A stretch of 64,000 nt of DNA from Pseudomonas sp. PH1b (GTDB lineage: Bacteria > Pseudomonadota > Gammaproteobacteria > Pseudomonadales > Pseudomonadaceae): the NCBI RefSeq assembly GCF_000633395.1, contig NZ_AYMU01000010.1, positions 62,001-126,000 on the forward strand, read 5' to 3'. Positions 27,194 to 35,532 of the stretch are shown in pieces. The notes beneath the pieces were generated by a model that did not search any database, was not told the origin of the DNA, and saw only the letters and a program-made list of their open reading frames with translations. Numbering within the stretch: position 1 is the stretch's first letter; every line of letters starts with the position of its first letter. The translations under genes and the position numbers were made by a program.

Positions 27194-27253
27194 GTTGCGA
27201 ATGAAAATCGATATGATTGCGATCCTTCGCAACAATCGTTAAGGATTGTTGCG
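27194..27253 (+). promoter_or_regulatory. Three-arm inverted repeat and Fur-like box upstream of cyo
   Basis: Arm A GTTGCGAA (27194-27201) can pair with arm B TTCGCAAC (27226-27233). The longer arm B, CGCAACAATC (27228-27237), pairs perfectly with arm C GATTGTTGCG (27244-27253). The A-B and B-C stems exclude each other. The interval 27197-27215 also matches 13 of 19 positions of the Fur consensus. It may be an operator cluster or an RNA switch; there is no U-tract after arm C. Confidence 0.5.
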
Positions 27254-27625
27254 CCCTGCGATAAAAATTATTTCGGGATAAGACATGGTTTATGAAACGC
27301 GACATATCTACAATCGCCCGCACTGAAATTACCGGCGCTGCTCATCCCTGAGCACACGAGGACGGTCGAGGGGCGGATTGAGTGCTCCATGCGACTGCGG
27401 GTGTCGGCACCTTCCAAACTTCCGCACCAAATGGAATTGGTCTGTAACAAGGCCTTTGACCACGAGATCGAATAAGAACCACTGCTAGCCCGGGATGTGT
27501 CGTTGAGCGTTTAACGCAACGGGCAGGCCCTTATTCAATTGAAGAAAAATGCCAACCCTTGGCAGGGTGAAGTGTTGGCGATCAAAACCCAACTGCATTG
27601 CGCAAGCTGCTTTAGAGGTCGTGAG

Positions 27626-28570
27626 ATGAGTAAAAACAGGTACCCCCGATTACTAGGCTTATTGCCGCTGCTCAGCATGTTGATGCTGGGAGGCTGCAAG
27701 TGGACCTTGCTCGACCCCAAGGGTCAGGTCGGTCTGGATGAACGCAACCTGATCATCACGGCAACCATCCTGATGCTGCTGGTGGTGGTACCGGTCATCA
27801 TCATGACCTTCGCCTTCGCCTGGAAATATCGCGCCTCCAACACCGAAGCGACCTACGCGCCGAAGTGGTCCCACTCCACCAAGATCGAGATCGCGGTGTG
27901 GCTGGTTCCGGTGCTCATCATCATTGCCCTGGGTTATGTCACCTACAAGTCGACCCACGCCCTGGACCCGTACCGTCCGCTGGATTCCGAGGTCAAGCCG
28001 ATCACCATCGAAGTGGTCGCCATGGACTGGAAGTGGCTGTTCATCTATCCCGACCAAGGGATCGCCACTGTCAACAAGATCGTTTTCCCGGCCCATACCC
28101 CAGTCAACTTCCGCGTGACCTCCGACACCGTGATGAACTCGTTCTTCATCCCGGGCCTGGGCGGCCAGATCTACGCGATGGCAGGCATGACCACCAAGCT
28201 GCACCTGATCGCCAACCAGAACACCGAACTTGAAGGTATCTCCGCCAACTACAGCGGCGCGGGCTTTACCGGCATGAAATTCAAAGCGATCGCAACCAGT
28301 CAGGAAGATTTCGACGCCTGGGTAAACGAAGTCAAGAAGGCACCTAAACAGCTGGACACCGCTGAATACGAAGCCCTTTCCAAGCCAAGCCAGAACAATC
28401 CTGTAGAGCTCTACTCCGCTTACGCGCCGAACCTGTTCCAGACCATCGTCGACAAGTACGAAGGCATGAAACCGGGCGCGCCGCTCAAGCACGAGAAGAA
28501 AGAAAAGGAAGTGGCTGCAACGCAAGGGATGGACGTGAGTTCGCATTCAGCTGCCGGGGCAGAGGAGTAA
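27626..28570 (+). CDS. cyoA: Cytochrome bo3 ubiquinol oxidase subunit II
   Basis: Lipoprotein subunit of the proton-pumping quinol oxidase. I start it at the ATG at 27626 (AGAGG upstream); the longer frame to 27539 adds no family sequence. The 314-residue protein has a signal peptide ending in the lipobox LGGC (Cys24), two membrane segments (about 42-64 and 86-107) and a cupredoxin-fold periplasmic domain. That domain lacks the CuA cysteines, as expected for quinol rather than cytochrome c oxidases. First gene of cyoABCDE. Confidence 0.96.
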   Translation: MSKNRYPRLLGLLPLLSMLMLGGCKWTLLDPKGQVGLDERNLIITATILMLLVVVPVIIMTFAFAWKYRASNTEATYAPKWSHSTKIEIAVWLVPVLIIIALGYVTYKSTHALDPYRPLDSEVKPITIEVVAMDWKWLFIYPDQGIATVNKIVFPAHTPVNFRVTSDTVMNSFFIPGLGGQIYAMAGMTTKLHLIANQNTELEGISANYSGAGFTGMKFKAIATSQEDFDAWVNEVKKAPKQLDTAEYEALSKPSQNNPVELYSAYAPNLFQTIVDKYEGMKPGAPLKHEKKEKEVAATQGMDVSSHSAAGAEE

Positions 28571-28573
28571 ACG

Positions 28574-30592
28574 ATGTTTGGTAAATTAAGTCTGGAAGCG
28601 ATTCCGTTCCACGAGCCGATTGTCATGGTGACCATTGCCATGATCGCGCTCGGTGGTCTGGCGCTTGTCGCGGCAATCACCTACTTCAAGAAGTGGACCT
28701 ATCTGTGGACCGAGTGGCTGACGTCGGTCGACCACAAGAAAATCGGCGTGATGTACATCATCGTCGCCATGGTCATGCTGCTGCGCGGTTTCGCCGACGC
28801 CATCATGATGCGTACCCAGCTGGCCATGGCCACCGAGGGTTCGCCTGGCTACCTGCCACCTGAACACTATGACCAGATCTTCACCGCTCACGGTGTGATC
28901 ATGATCATCTTCATGGCGATGCCATTCTTCACCGGCCTGATGAACCTTGTCGTGCCGCTGCAGATCGGCGCGCGTGACGTGGCCTATCCATTCCTCAACT
29001 CCCTGAGCTTCTGGCTGCTGGTATCGGGCGTGGTGCTGATCAACCTGTCCCTGGGCGTCGGCGAATTCGCCAAGACCGGCTGGGTTGCCTATCCGCCGCT
29101 GTCGGGCCTGCAATACAGTCCGGGCGTGGGTGTGGACTACTACATCTGGGCGCTACAGCTATCGGGTCTAGGGACGACGCTGACGGGGGTCAACTTCCTG
29201 GCCACCGTGCTGAAAATGCGTACCCCGGGCATGAAGATGATGGACATGCCGATCTTCACCTGGACCTGCACCTGGGCCAACGTGCTGATCGTCGCTTCGT
29301 TCCCGATCCTCACCGCTACCCTGGCACTGCTGACGCTTGACCGTTACATGGATTTCCACATTTTCACCAATGAACTTGGTGGCAATCCAATGATGTACGT
29401 GAACCTGTTCTGGGCCTGGGGTCACCCCGAGGTGTACATCCTGATCCTGCCGGCGTTCGGTATCTTCTCCGAAGTCATCTCGACCTTCTCCGGCAAGCGC
29501 CTGTTCGGCCACCACTCGATGATCTACGCATCCGGCGCGATCTCGATCCTGGGCTTCATGGTCTGGCTGCACCACTTCTTCACCATGGGTTCGGGGGCCA
29601 GCGTCAACGCCTTCTTCGGCCTGGCGACGATGCTGATCTCGATCCCGACGGGGGTGAAGCTATTCAACTGGCTGTTCACCATCTACCACGGCCGCCTGCG
29701 CATCACCAGCCAGGTTCTGTGGACCCTGGGCTTCATGGTGACCTTCGCCATCGGCGGCATGACCGGCGTACTGCTGGCCATCCCGGGTGCGGACTTCGTG
29801 CTGCACAACAGCCTGTTCGTGATCGCTCACTTCCACAACGTGATCATCGGCGGCGCGGTATTCGGCTACATCGCCGGCTTCAGCTTCTACTTCCCGAAAG
29901 CCTTCGGCTTCAAGCTGCATGAAGGTTGGGGCAAGGCTGCGTTCTGGTTCTGGATCTCGGGCTTCTTCGTCGCCTTCATGCCGCTCTATGCACTGGGCTT
30001 CATGGGCATGACCCGTCGTCTGAACGCCACCACCAACCCTGAGTGGGTGCCGTACCTGTACGTCGCCATGGTGGGTGCCGTGATGATCGCCGTGGGTATC
30101 GCCTGCCAGCTGATCCAGCTGTATGTCAGCGTGCGTGATCGCAAGCAGAACATGTGCGTCTCCGGCGACCCATGGAATGCCCACACCCTGGAATGGTCGA
30201 CCTCGTCGCCACCTCCGTTCTACAACTTCGCTGTACTGCCCAAAGCCGAAGGTATCGATCCGTTCACCGAAGCCAAGGAAAACGGCACTGCCTACGCGCA
30301 GCCAGGCCGCTACCAGCCGATCCACATGCCCAACAACACTGCTACCGGTGTGGTCATGGGGGCTCTGCTGACCGTGTTCGGTTTCGCCATGATCTGGCAC
30401 ATCTGGTGGCTGGCCATCGCAAGCCTGGCCGGCACCGTGATCTATTTCGCGATCCACGCTGCCCGTGATGATCAAGGCTACATGGTGCCGGTCGAGACGA
30501 TCGAACGCATCGAAGCCGAACAGCACAAGCGCCTGGTATCGGAGAACAAGATTCCGGCTACCCGTGTTGAAACCTCGTTGGAACAGGCTTAA
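28574..30592 (+). CDS. cyoB: Cytochrome bo3 ubiquinol oxidase subunit I
   Basis: Catalytic haem-copper subunit of 672 residues with about 15 membrane segments, reducing O2 to water and pumping protons. The histidine ligands of low-spin haem b, haem o and CuB lie in the expected motifs (TAHGVIMIIF, WAWGHPEVYILILPAFG, WLHHFFTMG, HFHNVIIGG). The tyrosine cross-linked to a CuB ligand is in HPEVYI. It starts 3 bp after cyoA. Confidence 0.98.
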   Translation: MFGKLSLEAIPFHEPIVMVTIAMIALGGLALVAAITYFKKWTYLWTEWLTSVDHKKIGVMYIIVAMVMLLRGFADAIMMRTQLAMATEGSPGYLPPEHYDQIFTAHGVIMIIFMAMPFFTGLMNLVVPLQIGARDVAYPFLNSLSFWLLVSGVVLINLSLGVGEFAKTGWVAYPPLSGLQYSPGVGVDYYIWALQLSGLGTTLTGVNFLATVLKMRTPGMKMMDMPIFTWTCTWANVLIVASFPILTATLALLTLDRYMDFHIFTNELGGNPMMYVNLFWAWGHPEVYILILPAFGIFSEVISTFSGKRLFGHHSMIYASGAISILGFMVWLHHFFTMGSGASVNAFFGLATMLISIPTGVKLFNWLFTIYHGRLRITSQVLWTLGFMVTFAIGGMTGVLLAIPGADFVLHNSLFVIAHFHNVIIGGAVFGYIAGFSFYFPKAFGFKLHEGWGKAAFWFWISGFFVAFMPLYALGFMGMTRRLNATTNPEWVPYLYVAMVGAVMIAVGIACQLIQLYVSVRDRKQNMCVSGDPWNAHTLEWSTSSPPPFYNFAVLPKAEGIDPFTEAKENGTAYAQPGRYQPIHMPNNTATGVVMGALLTVFGFAMIWHIWWLAIASLAGTVIYFAIHAARDDQGYMVPVETIERIEAEQHKRLVSENKIPATRVETSLEQA

Positions 30593-30595
30593 TCC

Positions 30596-31222
30596 ATGTC
30601 GAACTTAGTGACCAATGCTGGACACGCCCATGTCGATGACCATGGGCACGATGACCATCACCACGACTCGGGCGAGATGACCGTATTCGGTTTCTGGCTC
30701 TACCTGATGACCGACTGCATTCTGTTTGCGTCGATCTTCGCGGTATACGCGGTACTGGTGAACAACGTAGCGGGTGGCCCGTCGGGCCACGACATCTTCG
30801 AACTGCCTTACGTACTGGGCGAAACCGCTCTGCTGCTGTTCAGTTCGATCACCTACGGCTTCGCCATGCTGGCGTTCTTCCGGGGCAACAAGAAGCAGGT
30901 GCTGGGCTGGCTGGGCATGACCTTCCTGTTCGGCCTGGGCTTCATCGGCATGGAGATCAACGAGTTCCACCTGCTGATCTCCGAAGGCTATGGCCCTAGC
31001 CGTTCCGGCTTCCTGTCCGGGTTCTTCACCCTGGTCGGCACCCACGGTCTGCACGTGACCAGCGGTCTGATCTGGATGGCGATCATGATGTACCAGGTGC
31101 AGAAAAACGGCCTGACGGCGACCAACAAGACCCGTCTGAGCTGCCTGAGCCTGTTCTGGCACTTCCTGGACGTGGTGTGGATCTGCGTATTCACCGTTGT
31201 TTACCTGATGGGGACTATGTAA
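30596..31222 (+). CDS. cyoC: Cytochrome bo3 ubiquinol oxidase subunit III
   Basis: A 208-residue membrane subunit with five segments that stabilises the oxidase. A His-rich N-terminus (HVDDHGHDDHHHDSGE) precedes the first segment, and conserved helix motifs such as ITYGFAMLAFF and HGLHVTSGLIWM are visible. It starts 3 bp after cyoB, and its TAA directly abuts the cyoD ATG. Confidence 0.97.
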   Translation: MSNLVTNAGHAHVDDHGHDDHHHDSGEMTVFGFWLYLMTDCILFASIFAVYAVLVNNVAGGPSGHDIFELPYVLGETALLLFSSITYGFAMLAFFRGNKKQVLGWLGMTFLFGLGFIGMEINEFHLLISEGYGPSRSGFLSGFFTLVGTHGLHVTSGLIWMAIMMYQVQKNGLTATNKTRLSCLSLFWHFLDVVWICVFTVVYLMGTM

Positions 31223-31552
31223 ATGGCTAACACACACTCCCACGACGAAGCCGGTCACGGCAGCGTCAAGTCCTACGCCATCGGTTTCATCCTGTCGGTG
31301 ATCCTGACGTTGATTCCGTTCGGCCTGGTGATGTACCCATCGCTGCCCAAGGACGTGACCCTGTGGATCGTCCTGGCGTTCGCGGTGATCCAGGTGATCG
31401 TTCACCTGGTGTACTTCCTCCACCTGGACCGTTCCGAAGCCCAGCGCAACAACGTCGTCGCGTTCATCTTCGCCGCGTTGGTCATTGTTCTGCTGGTTGG
31501 TCTGTCGTTGTGGATCATGTTCAGCATCCACACCGTCATGATGGCGAAGTGA
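31223..31552 (+). CDS. cyoD: Cytochrome bo3 ubiquinol oxidase subunit IV
   Basis: A 109-residue subunit with three membrane segments (SYAIGFILSVILTLIPFGLV, WIVLAFAVIQVIVHLVYFLH and VVAFIFAALVIVLLVGLSLW). It assists assembly of the haem-copper core. It is positioned between cyoC and cyoE with no intergenic space before it. Confidence 0.96.
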   Translation: MANTHSHDEAGHGSVKSYAIGFILSVILTLIPFGLVMYPSLPKDVTLWIVLAFAVIQVIVHLVYFLHLDRSEAQRNNVVAFIFAALVIVLLVGLSLWIMFSIHTVMMAK

Positions 31553-31562
31553 GGTAGACCCG

Positions 31563-32450
31563 ATGTCGCTCAAGCACTTTATCCAAATCACCAAACCGGG
31601 GATCATTTTCGGTAACGTGCTTTCTGTGGCAGGCGGGTTTTTCCTGGCCTCGAAAGGGCATGTCGATCTGGCCATCTTCCTGGCCGCGATGATCGGCACC
31701 TCGCTGGTGGTAGCGTCCGGTTGCGTGTTCAACAACTGCATCGACCGTGACATCGACCTGAAGATGGAGCGCACCAAGAACCGCGTGCTGGTCCAGGGGC
31801 TCATCTCCCTGGAAGCGGCGCTGGTCTATGCCACCGTCCTCGGCGTCGCCGGCGTGGCCCTGCTGTACTACGTGGCCAACCCGTTGGCCGCGTTGTTCGC
31901 GGTAATCGGCTTTGTCATCTACGTCGGCTTCTACAGCCTGTACCTCAAGCGCAAGTCGGTTCACGGCACGCTGGTGGGCAGTCTGTCCGGGGCCATGCCG
32001 CCGGTGATCGGTTATGTGGCCGTGAGCAACAGCTTCGACATGGCCGCACTGACCCTGCTGGTGATGTTCAGCCTGTGGCAGATGCCGCATTCCTACGCCA
32101 TCGCGATCTTTCGCTTCAACGATTACCTGGCCGCATCGATTCCGGTGCTGCCAGTGAAGCGCGGAATTCGCGTGGCCAAGAAGCACATCCTGCTCTACAT
32201 CCTGGCGTTCCTGGTGGCGACCCTGATGCTGACCTTCAGCGGTTACGCCGGCATGAGCTACCTGGCGGTAGCGGCGGCGATGGGCATGTACTGGCTGTAC
32301 ATGGCCTGGACCGGCTACAAGGCGGTGGATGACACCGTGTGGGCACGCAAGCTGTTCGTGTTCTCGATCTTCACCATCACCGCGCTGAGCGTGATGATGT
32401 CGGTGGATTTCAAGGCCCCGACCGAGCTGTTGCTGACCTACGCGCACTAA
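31563..32450 (+). CDS. cyoE: Protohaem IX farnesyltransferase (haem O synthase)
   Basis: A UbiA-family membrane prenyltransferase of 295 residues that adds a farnesyl group to haem b to give haem O for the oxidase. The allylic diphosphate motif is seen as NNCIDRDID (about residues 57-65) and the second Asp-rich segment near RFNDYL. It has about nine membrane segments. AGGTAGACCC precedes the ATG. A strong terminator closes the operon. Confidence 0.96.
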   Translation: MSLKHFIQITKPGIIFGNVLSVAGGFFLASKGHVDLAIFLAAMIGTSLVVASGCVFNNCIDRDIDLKMERTKNRVLVQGLISLEAALVYATVLGVAGVALLYYVANPLAALFAVIGFVIYVGFYSLYLKRKSVHGTLVGSLSGAMPPVIGYVAVSNSFDMAALTLLVMFSLWQMPHSYAIAIFRFNDYLAASIPVLPVKRGIRVAKKHILLYILAFLVATLMLTFSGYAGMSYLAVAAAMGMYWLYMAWTGYKAVDDTVWARKLFVFSIFTITALSVMMSVDFKAPTELLLTYAH

Positions 32451-32466
32451 GCTGTCCAGGCCACAG

Positions 32467-32506
32467 AAAAGCCCCGCCTTCGAGAGAAGCGCGGGGCTTT
32501 TTTATT
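32467..32506 (+). terminator. Terminator of the cyo operon
   Basis: AAAAGCCCCGC (32467-32477) pairs with GCGGGGCTTTT (32491-32501), followed by more T. The 33-nt core is almost identical to the terminator at 33169-33203. Confidence 0.93.
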
Positions 32507-32604
32507 GGGCATCGGCACCGTCACATCATTTAAACCTTTTGAATCCTGTGGGCTTTTATCCCCAGGTAAAATGCGTCGCTCGTGGATGAACCTGAGTGGA
32601 TGTA

Positions 32605-33159
32605 ATGGAAAGCCGTATTGATATGTACGATTCGAAGGCGCGCTATGGCGCCGTCAGTCGCGGACTGCACTGGGCCATGGCACTGGCCTTTGCCTGGATC
32701 TACTGCAGCACCGGTGCACACTACCTGCTGGCCGACTCGGCCCTGGACGAGTTCCTCTGGCCGACCCACAAGTCAGTGGGCCTGCTGTTGATGTCGCTGC
32801 TGGTGCTGCGGGTGATCTGGAGCCTGGTGAACCGTCACCGCCGTCCCCCGAGCTTCAACCTTGCCGCGCGCCTGGGGCACGGGCTGCTGTATGCCGGGAT
32901 GTTTGCCATTCCGTTTCTCGGGCTGCTGCGCCAGTACGGCTCGGGTCGGGCGTTCACGGCTTTTGGCTTGCCGGTGATGTCCGGGTTCGAGGGCCCGAAG
33001 ATCCAGTGGATGACCGACCTGGGCAACAGCTTCCACAGCCTGCTGGGCTGGACCCTGGCGGTGCTGATCGTCGGCCATGTCGCGGCGGTGATCCTGCACT
33101 GTAGCAAAGGCCAGTGGGAGATCCTGCGGCGCATGGCCGGGAGTGGGGCCAAGGCCTGA
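32605..33159 (+). CDS. Cytochrome b561 family protein
   Basis: Four-helix membrane dihaem cytochrome of about 184 residues, probably passing electrons between the quinone pool and a periplasmic or membrane partner. Haem-ligating His residues lie in helix 1 (SRGLHWAMALAF), helix 2 (THKSVGLLL) and helix 4 (FHSLLGWTLAVLIVGHVAA), the bacterial CybB pattern. The ATG at 32605 is chosen; a GTG at 32596 and an ATG at 32623 are also possible. It stands between two nearly identical terminators, as a single gene. Confidence 0.9.
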   Translation: MESRIDMYDSKARYGAVSRGLHWAMALAFAWIYCSTGAHYLLADSALDEFLWPTHKSVGLLLMSLLVLRVIWSLVNRHRRPPSFNLAARLGHGLLYAGMFAIPFLGLLRQYGSGRAFTAFGLPVMSGFEGPKIQWMTDLGNSFHSLLGWTLAVLIVGHVAAVILHCSKGQWEILRRMAGSGAKA

Positions 33160-33168
33160 AGCCATGCG

Positions 33169-33203
33169 AAGCCCCGCCTTCGAGAGAGGTGCGGGGTTTT
33201 TTA
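33169..33203 (+). terminator. Terminator of the cytochrome b561 gene
   Basis: AAGCCCCGC (33169-33177) pairs with GCGGGGTTT (33191-33199) with one G-U pair, then T-rich sequence. Sequence, including the loop CTTCGAGAGA, nearly repeats the cyo terminator. Confidence 0.9.
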
Positions 33204-33268
33204 TTGAGTGCCCGTCAGCGGGCCGTTTAAAATATTGAAATGACTCTACTCCTGCAGGAAGCAGAATA

Positions 33269-33967
33269 ATGAAGAAGAAAGCCGTTATCGTTTTTAGTGG
33301 CGGGCAGGATTCGACAACCTGTCTGATCCATGCATTGCCGCACTATGATGAAGTGCACTGCATCACCTTTGACTATGGTCAGCGCCATCACGCGGAAATA
33401 GAAGTTGCGCAACAGCTGTCAAAACAGCTGGGGGCGACAGTTCACAAAGTGCTGGATGCGTCGTTGCTCAACGAACTGGCGATCAGCAGTCTCACCCGGG
33501 ACAATATTCCGGTTCCGACAGTGAACAGTTCAGGTGAAAGTCTGCCAAGCACCTTCGTGCCCGGCAGGAACATTCTGTTCTTAACCCTGGCCTCTATCTA
33601 TGCCTACCAGGTCAAGGCCGAAACCGTCATTACCGGTGTGTGCGAGACGGACTTCTCCGGGTATCCCGATTGCCGGGACGAGTTCGTCAAGGCGCTGAAC
33701 AAGGCCCTTGAACTGGGTATGGAATACAAGTTGCGCCTTGAAACGCCACTGATGTGGTTGAACAAGGCGGAGACTTGGGCGCTGGCGGATTACCACCATC
33801 AACTGCAGCTGATTCGCGAACAGACACTGACCTGCTACAACGGGATCATCGGCAGTGGCTGTGGCAACTGCGACGCTTGCAACCTTCGCACGCGAGGGCT
33901 GAATGATTACCTGGGTAATAAAGCCGAGGTCATGCACAGCTTGAAAGGCAAACTGGGTCTCCAGTGA
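33269..33967 (+). CDS. queC: QueC, 7-cyano-7-deazaguanine (preQ0) synthase, enterobacterial type
   Basis: Converts 7-carboxy-7-deazaguanine, ammonia and ATP to preQ0, the precursor of queuosine and other 7-deazaguanines. The 232-residue protein has the PP-loop SGGQDST (10-16), VTG-type motifs (ITGVCETDFSGYPDCRDEF) and the zinc cysteines Cys189, 198, 201 and 204. It reads as the E. coli-type QueC, down to SGGQDSTTCL, rather than the usual Pseudomonas QueC (SGGLDS). Its GC (about 52% in a sampled line) is below the flanks, which suggests transfer. GCAGGAAGCAG precedes the ATG. It is probably a second copy beside a housekeeping queC. Confidence 0.93.
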   Translation: MKKKAVIVFSGGQDSTTCLIHALPHYDEVHCITFDYGQRHHAEIEVAQQLSKQLGATVHKVLDASLLNELAISSLTRDNIPVPTVNSSGESLPSTFVPGRNILFLTLASIYAYQVKAETVITGVCETDFSGYPDCRDEFVKALNKALELGMEYKLRLETPLMWLNKAETWALADYHHQLQLIREQTLTCYNGIIGSGCGNCDACNLRTRGLNDYLGNKAEVMHSLKGKLGLQ

Positions 33968-33990
33968 GCGGGTGAACGACCGCTGGCCAA

Positions 33991-34035
33991 TGGAGTTCAA
34001 CACCGCCGTTGCTTGAACAGCGAGTGTTGAATCCA
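33991..34035. terminator. Long hairpin between convergent queC and the transporter gene
   Basis: TGGAGTTCAACAC (33991-34003) pairs with GTGTTGAATCCA (34024-34035) with one bulged G. The loop itself can fold (CGCCGTT with AACAGCG). There is no T-tract on either side, so it may act as a bidirectional transcription barrier rather than a standard terminator. Confidence 0.6.
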
Positions 34036-34061
34036 TTCGCGGGCGCTAAACCGTCGGGTGA

Positions 34062-34943
34062 TTACCTTCCCTGGCCGTCGGTTATGTATCTCTTGAACAA
34101 CGATCTTGCGCCGTAGGCCGGCAGGATGTTGAAAAACGCAAAGCACACTTTGATCGCGATCTGGACATAAATCATGTTCAGGATGTCGCTGTTCTGCATC
34201 GCGCCGTAGAAGGCTATGTAGCAGAACACGAAGCTGTCGATAATCACTGCGAACAGGGTGCTGAGGAATATTCGCAGGAACAGGAACCTGGAGTTGGTCA
34301 GCTCTTTTATCTTGCATAGCAAGTAAGAGTTTATGTTCTCGGACACCAGGAACGAGACCGAAGACGCTACCAGCACCGATGAAACTTGAATGATGACGTC
34401 GTTGTACGGGGTGTCGAGTTTCCAGCCTGGCAGCCCTGGAAGAAAAGTCGAGCCGTAGAGCAGGATGATAATCATGGCATTGCTTGCGAATGCAAACAGA
34501 ATGGCTCTTCTTGCCAGCCTTAATCCGAAGTTTTCGTTCAACAAGTCGACAATCAAGAATGTCAGCGGGTAGAGGAAGGTGCCTGGAGTTACGATGATGC
34601 CAAGCTGTTCCAGATAGATAGGTTTTGTCGCGGCAATGCTGGTGAAGATGTAAAAGGTAAACAGCAGCAAGTTCAGGATGATGTAGATCATCCAAGAGTT
34701 TTCGTGACGATCATTCAAGTCGTATGCAGTCAGCGCTCCTCCTTGGGAATAGAATTTCTTGTACAGGTTCTTGATTTCCATTTTGTTCAAATTGTCCATT
34801 ATTTCGCTGTTCAGCACTTCACTCAGCTTGATCCTGATGACCTTGCCAGTGGCAATGACCATGATCACGGCCAGGCTCTTGTCATTTTCAAACCCCAGCA
34901 ATTTGTACTTGCTGTTCTCCAACTCACCTTCATAGGCTGTCAT
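34062..34943 (-). CDS. VUT/YhhQ-type (queuosine-precursor) transporter with extra N-terminal domain
   Basis: Membrane protein of 293 residues. Residues about 86-285 form the six-helix VUT (DUF165/YhhQ) transporter, with family motifs such as TPGTFLYPLTFLIVDLLNENFG and the VSSVLVASSVSFLVSENIN segment. YhhQ carries preQ0 and preQ1, which fits the neighbouring queC. Residues 1-85 are an added hydrophilic domain (KYKLLGFENDKSLAVIMVIA) absent from ordinary YhhQ; I do not recognise it. GC is low (about 42% in a sampled line) against about 65% around. It overlaps the regulator gene by 14 bp, so the two are cotranslated. Confidence 0.87.
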   Translation of the reverse strand: MTAYEGELENSKYKLLGFENDKSLAVIMVIATGKVIRIKLSEVLNSEIMDNLNKMEIKNLYKKFYSQGGALTAYDLNDRHENSWMIYIILNLLLFTFYIFTSIAATKPIYLEQLGIIVTPGTFLYPLTFLIVDLLNENFGLRLARRAILFAFASNAMIIILLYGSTFLPGLPGWKLDTPYNDVIIQVSSVLVASSVSFLVSENINSYLLCKIKELTNSRFLFLRIFLSTLFAVIIDSFVFCYIAFYGAMQNSDILNMIYVQIAIKVCFAFFNILPAYGARSLFKRYITDGQGR

Positions 34944-35532
34944 TGAATCGTTCCTCGATGATATCGCCCACTACCTGCAGGCGATCCGAGTCGGAGCACG
35001 GGGTGTTCATGATGAGCAGTTTTTTGCCAAGTCGGTCGTACACCAGTTTTTCTTTGTCATCGGTCGAGGAACCCTTTTGTATGATCAGCAAATCACCGGG
35101 CTCGTTGAGGCCATTGATTCCCTTCTCCAGCCGCACCGCTATCAGGTTGTAGGAAGTGCCGAAGTAGTAGGTCAGCGGGAAGATCGTCGCCAACTCACCA
35201 ATGCGCTTGTCGATGTTGGCCAGCAACAGGCTCTCCTTGATGATCGGAACGGCTGCCGGGTTCATGTTTCCTTGGGGAGAGATACTGCTGTCGATGATCT
35301 CTTTTTCTTCAAAGTCGACTGTTTCTATTTCTTCGTAGGAGATGCCGAAGAAATCGGAGATCTTGCGAATGGTCGACTGCTGGACGTTGGTAACCTTGCC
35401 TTCCAGAATGTTGTAGATGGTCGTGCGGGTCAGTCCACTGGCGTTACATAAAGACAGTTGCGTCTCACCACGGCTTTTTATCAGGTATTTAATATTGCTC
35501 TTTAAATACTCTGTCCTTTCTCTTCTGTGCAT
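34930..35532 (-). CDS. XRE-family regulator with a C-terminal S24/LexA-like domain
   Basis: A 200-residue DNA-binding protein. Residues about 12-68 form a Cro/CI helix-turn-helix (TQLSLCNASGLTRTTIYNILEG). The C-terminal half (about 105-190) resembles the S24 peptidase fold of CI/LexA (PGDLLIIQKG near 150 and VVGDIIEE at the end), but I do not see a Ser-Met catalytic motif, so self-cleavage is doubtful and it may be a sensor domain. The ATG at 35532 is preferred; a TTG at 35535 precedes it. It overlaps the transporter gene by 14 bp and probably regulates it. The DNA is low in GC, as in the transporter gene. Confidence 0.85.
   Translation of the reverse strand: MHRRERTEYLKSNIKYLIKSRGETQLSLCNASGLTRTTIYNILEGKVTNVQQSTIRKISDFFGISYEEIETVDFEEKEIIDSSISPQGNMNPAAVPIIKESLLLANIDKRIGELATIFPLTYYFGTSYNLIAVRLEKGINGLNEPGDLLIIQKGSSTDDKEKLVYDRLGKKLLIMNTPCSDSDRLQVVGDIIEERFNDSL

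Larger units (their letters stand above)
26876..27625. other. Long structured leader upstream of cyoA
   Basis: 750 bp without a convincing protein gene; small frames here lack ribosome sites and family likeness. The region holds a RegA-type box (26939-26953), two small hairpins (ACCCC/GGGGT at 27095-27113 and AAGCCC/GGGCTT at about 27114-27146, the second followed by TT), a Fur-like box and a set of alternative hairpins (27194-27253). A TACAAT -10-like hexamer lies at 27309-27314 without a good -35. It probably contains the regulated cyo promoter and a long 5' leader, or a small RNA. Confidence 0.55.
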
